Source: Chara braunii (taxonomy: Eukaryota > Streptophyta > Charophyceae > Charales > Characeae). Taken from it: 50,673 bases of DNA. Positions 32,765 through 42,133 of the stretch are shown in pieces. A program made the position numbers and the translations under genes. The notes below the pieces were generated by a model that saw only the letters and a list, made by a program, of their open reading frames with translations, was not told where the DNA came from and made no database searches. The stretch's first letter is position 1. Each line of letters starts with the position of its first letter. The stretch is taken from the NCBI GenBank assembly GCA_003427395.1, contig BFEA01000276.1, positions 376,094-426,766 on the forward strand, read 5' to 3'.

Positions 32765-33551
32765 GTGATACATAGGTTGTGTCCGCACCGACAACAGGGA
32801 ACACGAAGGGTGAGCACTGAGCAGGGGGGAGATGACGGGACCACGTCCGAAATGAAGACTCCATTGATTCTGGAGGTGGGGAAAACGTCCGTAGACAAAA
32901 AATCCATCATAGCCATCTCGGTCGTCACGGGAGATACATCAGAAGGTGTACATGTGTCAACCAACAAGCCGTCGGATGCGGGTGCCATGTACGGGAATCT
33001 CCTCGCGACAGGTGCTGCAATGCAAGGCAGATTAGAGCTAGAGTCTGAGTCCGCTGTTGGGATGAGCGTCATGAGAATGTCGTTGCATCCGCCCTCATGC
33101 ACTAACAAAAACAGCCATTTCGTCAAAACGGACATATTATGTTTTTTGAACGAAATTAAAATTGAGTTTTTGGACCGAAATTTTGTCCAAATTTTTGGCT
33201 TCTGGGAGTCCCGCGTTCCTAGAACGCCATACCCCCTAGATATATCTGGTCGTAGCTTGAAACGCCGGACCCTAGGAGCCAAAATTTTGGACCGGATTTT
33301 GATCCAATAACTCAAGTTTAATTTCGTTCAAAAAATATAATGTGTCCGTTTTGACGAAATGACTGTTCAAAGGTGATGCACATTGCACAACAACACCACA
33401 GGGAGGGGCCGCAGTGGATGGTGGGAAGGGAAGGGATGCAGAGGGGTCTCAACATTCTCGCAATCTTGAGAGCATGACCGCGGACGGGGAGGATGAGGCT
33501 GAAGGTGGAAAGGGCATGGTGGATAACATACGTGTAGAACATGACGGGTGA
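32765..33551 (+). pseudogene. Hydrophilic ORF interrupted by a MITE
   Basis: The open frame from about 32765 (Ser/Thr/Gly-rich, no known domain) is broken at 33109 by the foldback element. Removing the element and one caaa duplication continues the frame as NKGDAH and an acidic Gly/Glu-rich stretch to the TGA at about 33549. That TGA overlaps a GGGTGAGG donor-like site, so the frame may end in an intron leading towards the Ulp1 relic downstream. The start is unclear; the codon at 32765 is GTG. It is likely the N-terminal, disordered part of the same former gene, but linkage is inference. Confidence 0.5.
33110..33367. mobile_element. Foldback MITE, 258 bp, 4-bp duplication
   Basis: Near-perfect terminal inverted repeats of about 57 bp: the left end starts AACAGCCATTTCGTCAAAAC and the right end reads AACAGTCATTTCGTCAAAAC on the other strand. 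The similarity continues inward (GGACCGAAATTTTG versus GGATCAAAATCCGG), so most of the element can fold on itself. Direct caaa flanks (33106-33109 and 33368-33371) fit a 4-bp target duplication. No coding capacity; non-autonomous. The superfamily is not determined. Confidence 0.9.
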
Positions 33552-34105
33552 GGCGGGAAATGGACTCCAGGGAAATCCTCCTCGTGGAAATTACAATGTT
33601 TTATTTGCTTGTTTGTATACAATTGTGTTGTTTACTCATTAGTTTTCATTTTGTTTGAAAATCATAATCCGTGCGTCATTTAATATACACTTACATGTTG
33701 TGGCGCAACATATTACGTAGATTTCATTCGTAAATGTTTAACTTTGTGCAAGTGTCTTGTTCGTTTTTTTTTTGTTTTTTTTTTTTCCCCTTGATTTTGT
33801 TTCTTTTGAGATTTTTCCGTTTCGTTGTTTACAAAAAATTGTGCGGTCAACATGAGTGTGTGTCTCTCTCTATTCATCGAGATGCGACGGTGGGTATGTG
33901 CATGTATGCCTTGGGGTACCAAAGAGGGTTGCAGTCATGATTGATTGATTGCATATATCAATGTCGTCCATGCAAGTGTAATATTTGAGAAACATCAATG
34001 ACATGTTTTCAATACACCATCTCCGTTTATCATGTTATGGTGAGACACTTGCCCATACAAAAATAGTGAGCACACATGATCATGGGATGAACGAAGTACT
34101 GAACC

Positions 34106-34764
34106 TCACTTGAGACGACTTCCTTTTACTGGTCATCGAATGAAAGTGGTTAAATGACGTCTTCAATTTCTACCTAAACCTTATCGCACTAGACAACTGG
34201 TGTAGAATCACACACGTAGAATGCGTCGCAGAGAATGAAACCGTGATTAAAACAAGAAACGGTCACATTCCTAGAATATCGGTGGTGAACTCATTTTTCT
34301 TCGCCAAACTTTTCGACAACGAAATGAAGTATCAAGAGCGAGAGGTGCATCATTGGTCGAAAAACATCATAATAAGTGACATGGACTTGATCATAGCCCC
34401 TTTCCATATCGCGCACATGAACCACAGGACCCTCGTCGTGACTGACTTCAGAAGGAGGATATTCAAATTTTATGCCTCCTTCAAACCTGACATGGAATTG
34501 GCAAGGAAAGTGACCAACGGGTTTACGAAGTTTCTATTTGAAAAATCGATATCTCAAGGCAAAGAGGTGGACACGAAACCCTTCAATCACATACGGAACA
34601 GAGAGGCCGTTCTGAAACAACGTGACACGAATGAATGCGGGGTCTTCATGCTCACATACGGATCACTCTTGGCAAGGGGTCACCTTACGCCTTTCTCTTT
34701 CACCGCTGATGACATACCCACAATACGCTGTCGATTGGCTTTGGACACAGTGGCTCGTGAGTAG
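34106..34764 (+). pseudogene. Ulp1/C48-type cysteine protease relic
   Basis: SUMO-protease-like domain. KWLNDVFNFYLNL (34144-34182) matches the Ulp1 entry motif (WLND..INFY), followed by DLIIAPFHIAHMNHRTLVVTD, where the catalytic His precedes Trp in active members, and LKQRDTNECGVF, carrying the catalytic Gln and Cys. Two key positions deviate: the residue after the His is Arg, not Trp, and FYASF replaces the usual (Y)DS, losing the catalytic Asp. Stops TGA at about 34111 and 34141 break the N-terminal end, so the open part begins at 34144. Ulp1 domains are common in plant transposons as well as in host genes; here a transposon or gene relic is likelier than a working enzyme. Ends at the TAG 34762-34764. 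Confidence 0.8.
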
Positions 34765-35179
34765 TATGTACCTGTTATTCGATATTATGATTACATGAGA
34801 AGGAATCAGATATGGGTGACATTGTTTGTAACAGAAACAGTGCATAGAAACGAGGACGCCACCAGGACTGTCCAACGAGCCCCTTTGCCTTCTCTTGCCT
34901 ATTAGGCTATTTCAAAGTAAGAGTGTGAGACAGCAACAATTTCCTCAAAAAGGAAGAAAGGAAGAAGACCTGCCCTTTGACTGGCAACCCAGGTGCAGTG
35001 TTTGTATAAGGTAGTGCTTTAGTTGAAAGTTGAAACTGACATTTTTTTGAATTTTGACGAAATTGGGCTTCCCAAAAAAATCCAATATTGTTTAGGGTAA
35101 ATTGTTGGAATGCCCCTAAAGTTAGGGTATTTTGGCGACTCTTGCTTGCATGTTTTCATCCGTCACATCGTACATTACA
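34765..35179. other. Non-coding stretch
   Basis: No conserved frame, repeat or RNA motif seen. Confidence 0.4.
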
Positions 35180-35280
35180 GGGACGCCGGGCCGGATTTCC
35201 AGCAGGTGCTGCTCCCCAGCAATAGATGGAGCCTCCCTGAAGGTGCGAGTGGTGTCCTCTCTTATCAGCACCCCCAGCAA
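35180..35280 (+). mobile_element. LINE tail copy without poly-A
   Basis: Begins GGGACGCC at the same point as other copies, contains TTTCCAGCAGGTG, CTCCCCAGCAATAGATGGAGCC and ends TCTTATCAGCACCCCC. No A-tail follows, so it is older or rearranged. The stem has one mismatch (GCCGG/CCAGC). Confidence 0.75.
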
Positions 35281-36890
35281 CCGCTCCCCCTAAAATGCGG
35301 GGGTATGGTAAAAGGTCCCCTAAATTCTGCATATGCCTTTGTCTCGGCCATAAGCAGCTTTCAGCTTTCTAATCTAGCCCTGGCCATGGAGATCATGGAC
35401 TGCACACTTCTTTAGCCATTAGAATTTTCCAATATTGGTCCAACAGCCAGAAGTAGGGGGCATATGTAGAGGCTGTACAGGGCCCGGCAGGGCATATGCA
35501 AAAGACTCGGGGTCCAATCGGCCAGTGGGATATTTCGCAAAGTTTCCTGACTGTGCGGAGGGCATTTCACCATACCCCTGTGCTTTAGGGGTATCTGACA
35601 AAAGGCGCCAGCGTTCAGGGGGATTTCAAAAATTTTCCCTGTTTTTTTACATTTTTACTATTGATAGAGTGGAGACATGGGGATCCCAGACTATCCGATG
35701 TTCGCAGCCAAAGGCTGCGCCTCACCCCGTTGCTTTTTTGTCCTGTAGCACATCTTTGCTTTCAGGGAAAGTCGACGACCATTAACAGGGGTTTACAGGG
35801 CGTCGACAGGGGCGCTGGAAGGGTGCGGTCGCAAACGTTAAAACGACCGGTAGGCTAAGCGGCCGCGCGACAGCTTGGACGTTTAGCGACCAGCGGTAGG
35901 TTGGGGAGGTCGTCCGAGGTCTCTGGCGGGCGGCGTCTAGTGTTTCCTGTTCGGGAGACCATCGTTTTTTTTTTTTGTTTTTTCCGCCCTTTTGTTTTGC
36001 GGTTCGTCGTCCCGGTACATTCAAAATGTTTAGTTTGGTCCATATATAGGGGTACAACCGTCCAGATACATGTAGAGTGTTGTGTAGTGGAGTGATGCGG
36101 TCGGTGTATGATTGGGACCCCACCAAAGCGGCTTGCTGTTTTCGTTTTTTTTTTTTTTTTTTTTTTGGGGNGGGGGGTCTGTTTTCGTTTCGGTTTCACG
36201 CTGGGCTCGGTTTCTGACTTGTGCGCTCCAACGCCTGGCCATCGTTTGGACGTACCTGACCGTATCGACGGCTGGGGCGGGTGAAGAGTGGGATGAAGGG
36301 AAAACATGCAGCCTAGTAAAGACACCGCGCGCGTGGAAAAGGTTCTTTTCTTTCGATTCGATTTTCACGCGCGCTGTGCAGCTGTGGAAGGAAGAGTGCG
36401 GGCCAAGGTTGGCCGGGCGGAGGAGTCGAGCTTTTGTGCTTGGGGTGGGTGAAGAGTGTATGGAGGGAGCGGTCGAGGGTTGAGGGTGTCAAAACCAGTC
36501 GAGGGCGGAGGTGTGCGGGTTGTTCAGCCGTTGCATTGTGCACGTGGGCGAAATGTGTAGCGCACGTGGGCGTGCTGTGCAGCGCAGATGGGCGACGCGA
36601 GCAGATGCTGTGGAAGGAAGAGTGCGGATGTACACTTATGAAATGTACCATATTATGCTCCCCTTCCAGGCATAGCAAACAAACCTGTCTATACCCGAAC
36701 CCCGGCTCCGCATGAATATACGAAAATCCCTGGCTGCGCCTCCACACTGGGCGTGGTCTAACAGTACCTGGAATTTTTCCTTTTTTTTTGGACCCTCAGA
36801 TGTAGTTTTACAGTACTTCACGCCGAGGTCTATCAGATAGTCTGGCGTCCCTAATGGTCCTATGATGCGGGAACTCAAAAATGCTAAAAG
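35281..36890. other. Intergenic mosaic without recognised genes
   Basis: Frames are short and overlap on both strands. A T-run/G-run at 36146-36177 contains one ambiguous base (36171). GTGGAAGGAAGAGTGCGG occurs twice (about 36384 and 36610), and GGGTGAAGAGTG also recurs, indicating a diverged local duplication. Confidence 0.4.
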
Positions 36891-37168
36891 CTAGGCTACC
36901 AGAGTGGCCCGGGGTCACTTGCCCGGCCGGGCCAAAACAAATAAAAATAATAAAAATAAAAGAATTATTTTTAAAGTTTATTTTTTATTTTAAATTTGGT
37001 GCAGAATTTCGATGTGACCCTGAGGCAAAAGTTGTTCAGTTTATTTTTCTTCATAACATAGTTTGTTTTTTCGGAGTTTTTGGATTTTTTTTTTTTTTTG
37101 CTGGGACCTTCGTTGGTCCTTGCACGGGCTGGCCACCCGGGACCCGGGCAGCCCCGCTGGTAGCCTAG
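36891..37168. mobile_element. hAT-like MITE, 278 bp
   Basis: Perfect 12-bp terminal inverted repeats (ctaggctaccag at 36891-36902 and its complement at 37157-37168) with GC-rich subterminal inverted similarity (GCCCGGCCGGGCC versus GGCCACCCGGGACCCGGGC) and an AT-rich core. The flanks gctaaaag (36883-36890) and gcaaaaag (37169-37176) are 7 of 8 identical, fitting an 8-bp target duplication as in hAT elements. No ORF. Confidence 0.7.
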
Positions 37169-37281
37169 GCAAAAAGTAATAAAATACTGTTTTTTTCCTA
37201 CTTTTTTTGGGGGGGGTGGAAGCCCAGTCTCGTTAAGATTCAAAAAAATGTCAGTTTTGGCTAAATGGCTGTTATAAGTGC

Positions 37282-37282
<1 letters not shown>

Positions 37283-37321
<39 letters not shown>
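37283..37321 (+). repeat. (TG)n microsatellite
   Basis: Uninterrupted TG dinucleotide tract. Confidence 0.97.
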
Positions 37322-37323
<2 letters not shown>

Positions 37324-37333
37324 ACGTGCGCGC

Positions 37334-37336
<3 letters not shown>

Positions 37337-37409
<73 letters not shown>
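37337..37409 (+). repeat. (AG)n microsatellite
   Basis: Uninterrupted AG dinucleotide tract of about 36 units, 16 bp after the TG tract. Confidence 0.97.
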
Positions 37410-37412
<3 letters not shown>

Positions 37413-37710
37413 GGGGGGGGAAGTCAGAGAGAAGCAGTTAAGGCTGGAGAAAGGTCAGGGAAAGTCTGTAGCCACTGTGCATAACCGCCAGCCAAATCCC
37501 AGACATTGATATTGGGGATGTGATGAGGTTCAGTGAGCACCATGGAAAACCTTGAGCATGACAAATATCTGACAGTCGACTTTGGTATGGTCAGACATTG
37601 CTTGAAAGTTGAAACTTGAAACAGAGCCACCATTAGACACACTCTGACAAAATGAAATCTAAGTTATATAACACTACAAAATCTCATTGATATGTGTGGC
37701 TGATATTGCT
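37410..37710. other. Non-coding stretch
   Basis: No gene or repeat recognised. Confidence 0.4.
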
Positions 37711-37717
37711 TTCTTCT

Positions 37718-37752
<35 letters not shown>

Positions 37753-37757
37753 TTCTT
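37711..37757 (+). repeat. (TTC)n microsatellite at a poly-A end
   Basis: A TTC/CTT tract with one C interruption adjoins the T-run of the next element. On the minus strand it is a GAA extension of the poly-A tail, a common way for such microsatellites to arise. Confidence 0.9.
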
Positions 37758-37888
37758 CTTTTTTTTTTTTTTTTTTTTTTTAACACCCAAGTGGATGCTG
37801 GAGGTACTGATAAGAGCAGGCACCCCTAGCATTCTTAGTTGGCTCCATCTCTTGGTGGGGAGTGGCACCTGCTTGAAAACGGGTCCCT
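37758..37888 (-). mobile_element. Short LINE tail copy with poly-A
   Basis: On minus: AGGGACCCGTTTTCAAGCAGGTG, CTCCCCACCAAGAGATGGAGCC, CTGCTCTTATCAGTACC, then a poly-A tail (T-run at 37758-37781). Homology begins at the same 5' point as in other copies. Three bases of the stem are lost. Confidence 0.85.
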
Positions 37889-38436
37889 GACCATTGTCGT
37901 TATTCGTTGTGAGTACACACCGATATAATTGCTCTTCTGCAGGGCTTCCTATTATAGATCATAGCATACCCAGAACCTACCAAAACAAATTTACCGTATG
38001 AATAGCGTACAAGTCTAGCCCCTGCTGAGCAGGGCCAGGGGTTAGACCAGGGGAGGAGTGCCCCTGCTAGAGGCCCGGGGGGCACCGAAACCCTGGCATT
38101 ACAGTCCTTTCCTTTCCTTGAGAGTCATTGTGTGGCTGATATAGCTTGAATAGCTGGAACGGCAATGTTTGGTCACAAACAGATTGTTCAGATTCTGTAG
38201 ATGCTTCTGTTGTAGTGCAGATGATGACTAGGAGAAATCTGAATTCATTGGCTGTCATGAAATGCACTCCAGGAGTAAGATCCTGCTTCAGGCAGGCAGG
38301 TTCCCGAAGATACGTGGCTCGTCGACTAATTCAAAATTCAAATTCATTCAATGGCATTGGAATAGTTCCTCCTTAGCAGCACTTAATCCTTGATTCTGTG
38401 ATTGGAGGCCAATCCTTTTCTTCTTTTTTTTCCCCC
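37889..38436. other. Non-coding stretch with inverted repeats
   Basis: An 11/12-bp inverted repeat (GTCTAGCCCCTG ... CAGGGGTTAGAC, 38013-38047) is followed by a CAGGGG...CCCCTG stem (about 38048-38066). No gene seen; the T-rich stretch at 38415-38430 is the A-rich tail of the U6 copy that follows. Confidence 0.5.
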
Positions 38437-38514
38437 GACCATTTCTCGATTTATGCGTGTCATCCTTGCGCAGGGGCCATGCGAATCTTCTTTCTCTGTA
38501 TCGTTCCAATTTTA
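38437..38514 (-). pseudogene. U6 snRNA retropseudogene
   Basis: On minus the sequence reads TAAAATTGGAACGATACAGAGA, then a 4-base insertion, GATT(C)GCATGGCCCCTGCGCAAGGATGACACGCATAAATCGAGAAATGGTC. This is plant-type U6 from the central region to nearly the 3' end. The 5' stem-loop is absent, the catalytic AGC triad reads CGC and the insertion follows the ACAGAGA box, so it is non-functional. An A-rich tail (on minus, about 38436 down to 38415) replaces the Pol III T-tract, indicating reverse transcription. U6 is the catalytic spliceosomal RNA. Confidence 0.92.
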
Positions 38515-39189
38515 ACGGAAAGGCCGGCCAGGCCCAGTAGGTTCCATGCCTGACCTGCGCAGGGCACGTGCTGGGTTCAAAACCCACTACTGTCACTTTC
38601 AGTGCCCTGAGGATGGCTGAGGCCACGGCAATGCCGGTCAGTTCGCTGGGGGAGCATGGCGCCTACCTTCTTCCCCTGAACATTTTGTATTTTGTTTTCG
38701 AGTTTCAAAATTTGAAAAAAAAAAATCGAATAGAACGCATACGCGTTGTAGTCGAAATTAAGGGCTGTTCGAATAGAACGCATATGCATTGTATTCGACT
38801 AGAACACAACCGATCCGATCTGTCGTACTCGTTTACAATGGATATATGCATTATGTTCGGGGAAAGAAGGTAGTAGAGAGATCTGGGGAAGTGGCCTGCA
38901 TCTGATTCACCAGGTGTGGCGCTCTCGTATGTGGTGGGGAAGGCCCTCTCAGGTCCTATTGCAGCTGACATTCATGGCTCAATTATGATGCCTATCAGGG
39001 TTGAGACCTTCCATTTCCTCAGGATATTCTCTTTCCTTTTTCTTTTTTTTTTCTTCTTCTTTTTTTTAAAAGTCTTAGAGCAATGAACCGTGAATACCTG
39101 TCATAATCCATGCTCAATGAAAAGCAGTTGTGACATATTATCGACAAATTGATGACGATAATCTCAATAGCACTGGACATCAAATTCTG
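38515..39189. other. Non-coding stretch with a B-box-like palindrome
   Basis: GGGTTCAAAACCC at about 38574 resembles a Pol III B box / T-arm, but no convincing tRNA fold or A box accompanies it. Elsewhere only AT-rich sequence and CGAATAGAACGCATA repeats (about 38727 and 38770). Confidence 0.4.
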
Positions 39190-39231
39190 TTAAAATTGGA
39201 ACTATACCGAGAAGATTAGCATGGCCCTGCA
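39190..39231 (+). pseudogene. Second U6 snRNA fragment
   Basis: TTAAAATTGGAACTATACCGAGAAGATTAGCATGG-type central U6 on the plus strand, with changes in the ACAGAGA box (ACCGAGA). Similarity fades after CCCTGC. A-rich tracts follow at 39251-39272, so this too looks retroposed. It is 5'- and 3'-truncated. Confidence 0.85.
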
Positions 39232-39272
39232 GGGCCTGCACAACAAAGGGGAAAAAAAAAAGCAAAAAAAAA

Positions 39273-40197
39273 GCAATGGTCATTATGGTCTTGAATTACC
39301 TAAGGCTGTCACAGTGTCACCTGTGGATATATCTCAAGATTGTCACCCACCTGGCTCCAGATAGCGGAGCCATCCCAGGGTCAAGCCTTCTGGGAGCCAC
39401 CAATTTGAACTCTTTTTTCTTTTTTTTTGGGGGGGGGAGGGGGGGAAAGCCTTGGCTTTCTACTAGAGGGGGTGAGACGAGCAGCCCCCCTAGCTGACCT
39501 ATGGCTCCCTTGTGGACTGGGGTGATTCCTGGTCAGGGCCGTGCAGCTGCAAAGTGTCCCTGTCCGGTTCAACAAGACATTCTCTGCAACGAAAAATCTG
39601 ATCCACAAAACTATCAAGGGTTGCTGTGGCGCACACCCACCCACACACCCACACTCACCTTCCCCCCCCCTCCCCAACCCACCACCCCACCCACCCACAC
39701 ACACACCGAGGTGCCGACTGGGAACCACGGTGGATATGTACTCCACGTCACACATGTCTGCGTGGCAGATTCGTGTTTTCAAGTTGAGACAGGACGGTTA
39801 CTAGCAGCTGTTGGAACTGAGAAGAGAGTCGCAAACCACGTAGGCCCAACGGATTCGGAGCTCATCCACAAACTCAAGCTCAACAACCGTTCTCCTCTTT
39901 GCTGAGTTTGCTCTTCCATTCCATCTTCTTTACTCAGTCTGTTGCTTTTCAGATCATATTGCCCCTTCTGTCGTTTTTCCTGTCAGAGTCTTTCTTATTT
40001 GTGCAAAGCTGCATGCAGTTGCCACTTGCCAAGCTTCTATGCCCCTACCCTAGGACTGCAGTGAACCAACTGAACTCACCACCATGATACCTGTGCAACA
40101 GTGATTTTGCCTGAATATGGACGTGTTTGTGATCAGATACATCTCCCGGACCGTTGCTCATATCCTGAGAACACGGCCTGAAAGTAGGGCCCACCAG
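39273..40197. other. Non-coding stretch
   Basis: Contains a T-run/G-run (39413-39446), a possible very diverged LINE tail copy (39455-39510: AGCAGCCCCCCTAGC, TGGCTCC) and a C-rich CACCCA tract (39637-39710). No gene recognised. Confidence 0.35.
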
Positions 40198-40282
40198 TCT
40201 TCTTTTTTTTTTCATTACGATTGGAATGGCTCCTGTCTATTGGTGGGAAGGGACACCTGCTAGAAACCGGGTCCAGCATCCC
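40198..40282 (-). mobile_element. Very short LINE tail copy
   Basis: On minus: GGGATGCTGGACCCGGTTTCTAGCAGGTG, CCCACCAATAGACAGGAGCC, then an A-rich tail. The stem contains a G-U type pair (GCTGGA/TCTAGC). The internal TCTGCTC...CAGCA segment is missing. Confidence 0.8.
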
Positions 40283-40746
40283 ATGATCATCATAGAAATT
40301 ACAAGAGGCCTGTTCCCTGTAGGGTGGCAACACATCCGCCCCTGCAAGCTGTGGAAGGCAGTAAGATGCAGTGGAGGAATGGATTGTCCCCAACAGATGG
40401 GAATAACTGCCCCGCCATAGAAATGCCAAATTTCCGGAGTCCGCCTGATCTCTTTCTGGAAATGTTTTGTGAACGGTTTCTGCCACCTGGGAGGAGGCGG
40501 GCTGAGTAGCTGGTAGGAGCGCTGGTACGAACGCTGACGGAAGCAGTGGTGGAGCAGTGCTGACGAGCGCTGTGCTGAAGGCTGCCATGTGCAACAATGG
40601 GGGAGAACATCAATAACAACAACTTGAAGTTAATTGACTCAACAACAACAACCATGTCAACCACAACAACAACAAGAACAAATTTGTTCAAGCAGCAAGG
40701 GCTTTTTCAGACGTAGCCATCCTGAATACTGGGGCGGCCTCACATC

Positions 40747-40747
<1 letters not shown>
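40283..40747. other. Non-coding stretch with AAC-rich repeat
   Basis: An imperfect (AAC)n tract spans 40600-40690. No gene recognised. Confidence 0.5.
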
Positions 40748-40779
<32 letters not shown>

Positions 40780-41103
40780 CCCCACCCGTAAGAACAGATA
40801 GGAGTGATGGTAAGAGCAGGCACTCCGACCCGTCTTGTAGGGGGCTCAAGTCTACTGGTGGGGAGCTACACCTGCTGGACCTGAGATGCTGCGGCCCAAG
40901 AGGGAGCTCCGGGACAAGATCGAGGATAGATGGCAGCGCCAGCTGAATATTGATCAGCTCCTCCTCCGCCCCATCCAGTGGTTCCGGGAAGTGAGACAAA
41001 GGCCAGCAAACTGAGCAAAGATATTGGCCCTCCAATGGCAAATCGCCCATCGCTGCCTCCCAACCAAAGATTGGCTGATCGACCGCACGAGGTTGGAAAA
41101 GCA
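40748..41103 (-). mobile_element. Probable twin-primed LINE insertion (5' inverted)
   Basis: The minus-strand 3' part has a 32-base A tail (T-run 40748-40779) and the family tail up to about 40879. Directly joined, in the opposite (plus) orientation, is an ORF2 fragment at 40880-41103 encoding EMLRPKRELRDKIEDRW and LQWQIAHRCLPTKDWLIDRT, with one in-frame stop (TGA near 41012). An internal deletion separates the two parts. 3' part forward and 5' part inverted is the signature of twin priming. The target duplication was not identified. Confidence 0.75.
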
Positions 41104-41117
41104 GGGACGGGCATGTG

Positions 41118-42133
41118 ATCCTCAACCTCACGCCTGTGCTGCTTCCCGGTCGGAGTGTTTTGGTTTGCAAAAGGGGGCCCGGGGAAGGGCAGCAAAGATG
41201 GAGTGTGCCAAGGATTTTTGGAAAATTGCGTGCAGGGACACAGACAGAACTGAAATCCCCCGTGTTGGTCTGACGGTAGTAAGGAGAAGGTCCGTTGTCG
41301 CACGGGTTTAAGGGAGAAAAAGGCGCGCGCGGGACTCGCAACGATGGGAAATTCAATCTAAAAAGTATCGCTGGACTTCCCAGTGAGCCGTCGCTCTTCG
41401 TTTCGCGTGAACGGGGCGGGTACACACGTGGTATCCCATTTTCGGATGAGGTCTTGTCAGCGCTCGTTACACAACTCCGAGTCCGACGTGGAGGACCTCA
41501 ACCGAGTAGCCTTCTCTTTGTGCTCGTCCTCGCCACGTGTACGATAGTGAAAACCCTTGGCCTGGTAACGCTCGAAGCGAACACAAAGTGTTAGGCCAGT
41601 GAGGCTCCACTTGCGACGCTCCAACCTCACGCCCTGTGCTGGCTTCCGTTCGGAGTGTTTGAAATTGCGGAGGGGGCCCCGGAAAGGCAGCAAGATGGGT
41701 TGTGCCAAGGATTTTTGGAAAATTGAGTGCGGGGACATGGACAAAACCGAAATCCCCTGTGCCGGTCCGACTTAGTAAGAAGGAGGAGGAAGGTCCGTCA
41801 CCACGCGGGTTTTGAGTGAGAAGAAGACGCATGCAGGACTCGCGGTGCGGGGGAAATTCAGTCCAAAAAGTATCGCTGAACTTCCCACCGAGCCATCACT
41901 TTTCGTTTCTCGTGGAAGGGGGCGGGCACGTACTTGGTATCCCGTTTCCGGGTCAAGTCCCGACGCCGCTCATTACACAACCCTGAGTCTGACGTGGAAG
42001 GCCTTAATCAAGTGGCTCTTTCCTTATGCTCATCTTCACCTTGTACTTGGTAGTGAAAGCCCTTCGATTGGTAACGTTCGAAGCGGCGACAATCACTGCA
42101 CAAAGTGTTAGGCCAATGGGGCGCCACTGCCGA
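41118..42133 (+). repeat. Two tandem copies of a roughly 500-517 bp sequence
   Basis: Copy 1 (41118-41615) and copy 2 (41616-42133) match over their length, for example CGGAGTGTTT at 41151 and 41651, AAAAAGTATCGCTG near 41360 and 41865, and CACAAAGTGTTAGGCCA at 41582 and 42099. No stable reading frame is shared. It could be satellite-like or two adjacent solo LTRs; the 5' edge abuts the twin-primed LINE. Confidence 0.88.

Noticed and set aside
38560-38610. tRNA or tRNA-derived SINE (B-box-like GGGTTCAAAACCC)
   Set aside because: No A box at the right distance, no acceptor or anticodon stem, no terminator or A-tail linked to it.
39455-39510. Another LINE tail copy
   Set aside because: Only loose similarity (AGCAGCCCCCCTAGC, TGGCTCC after a T-run); the stem-loop is not present, so not listed as an element.
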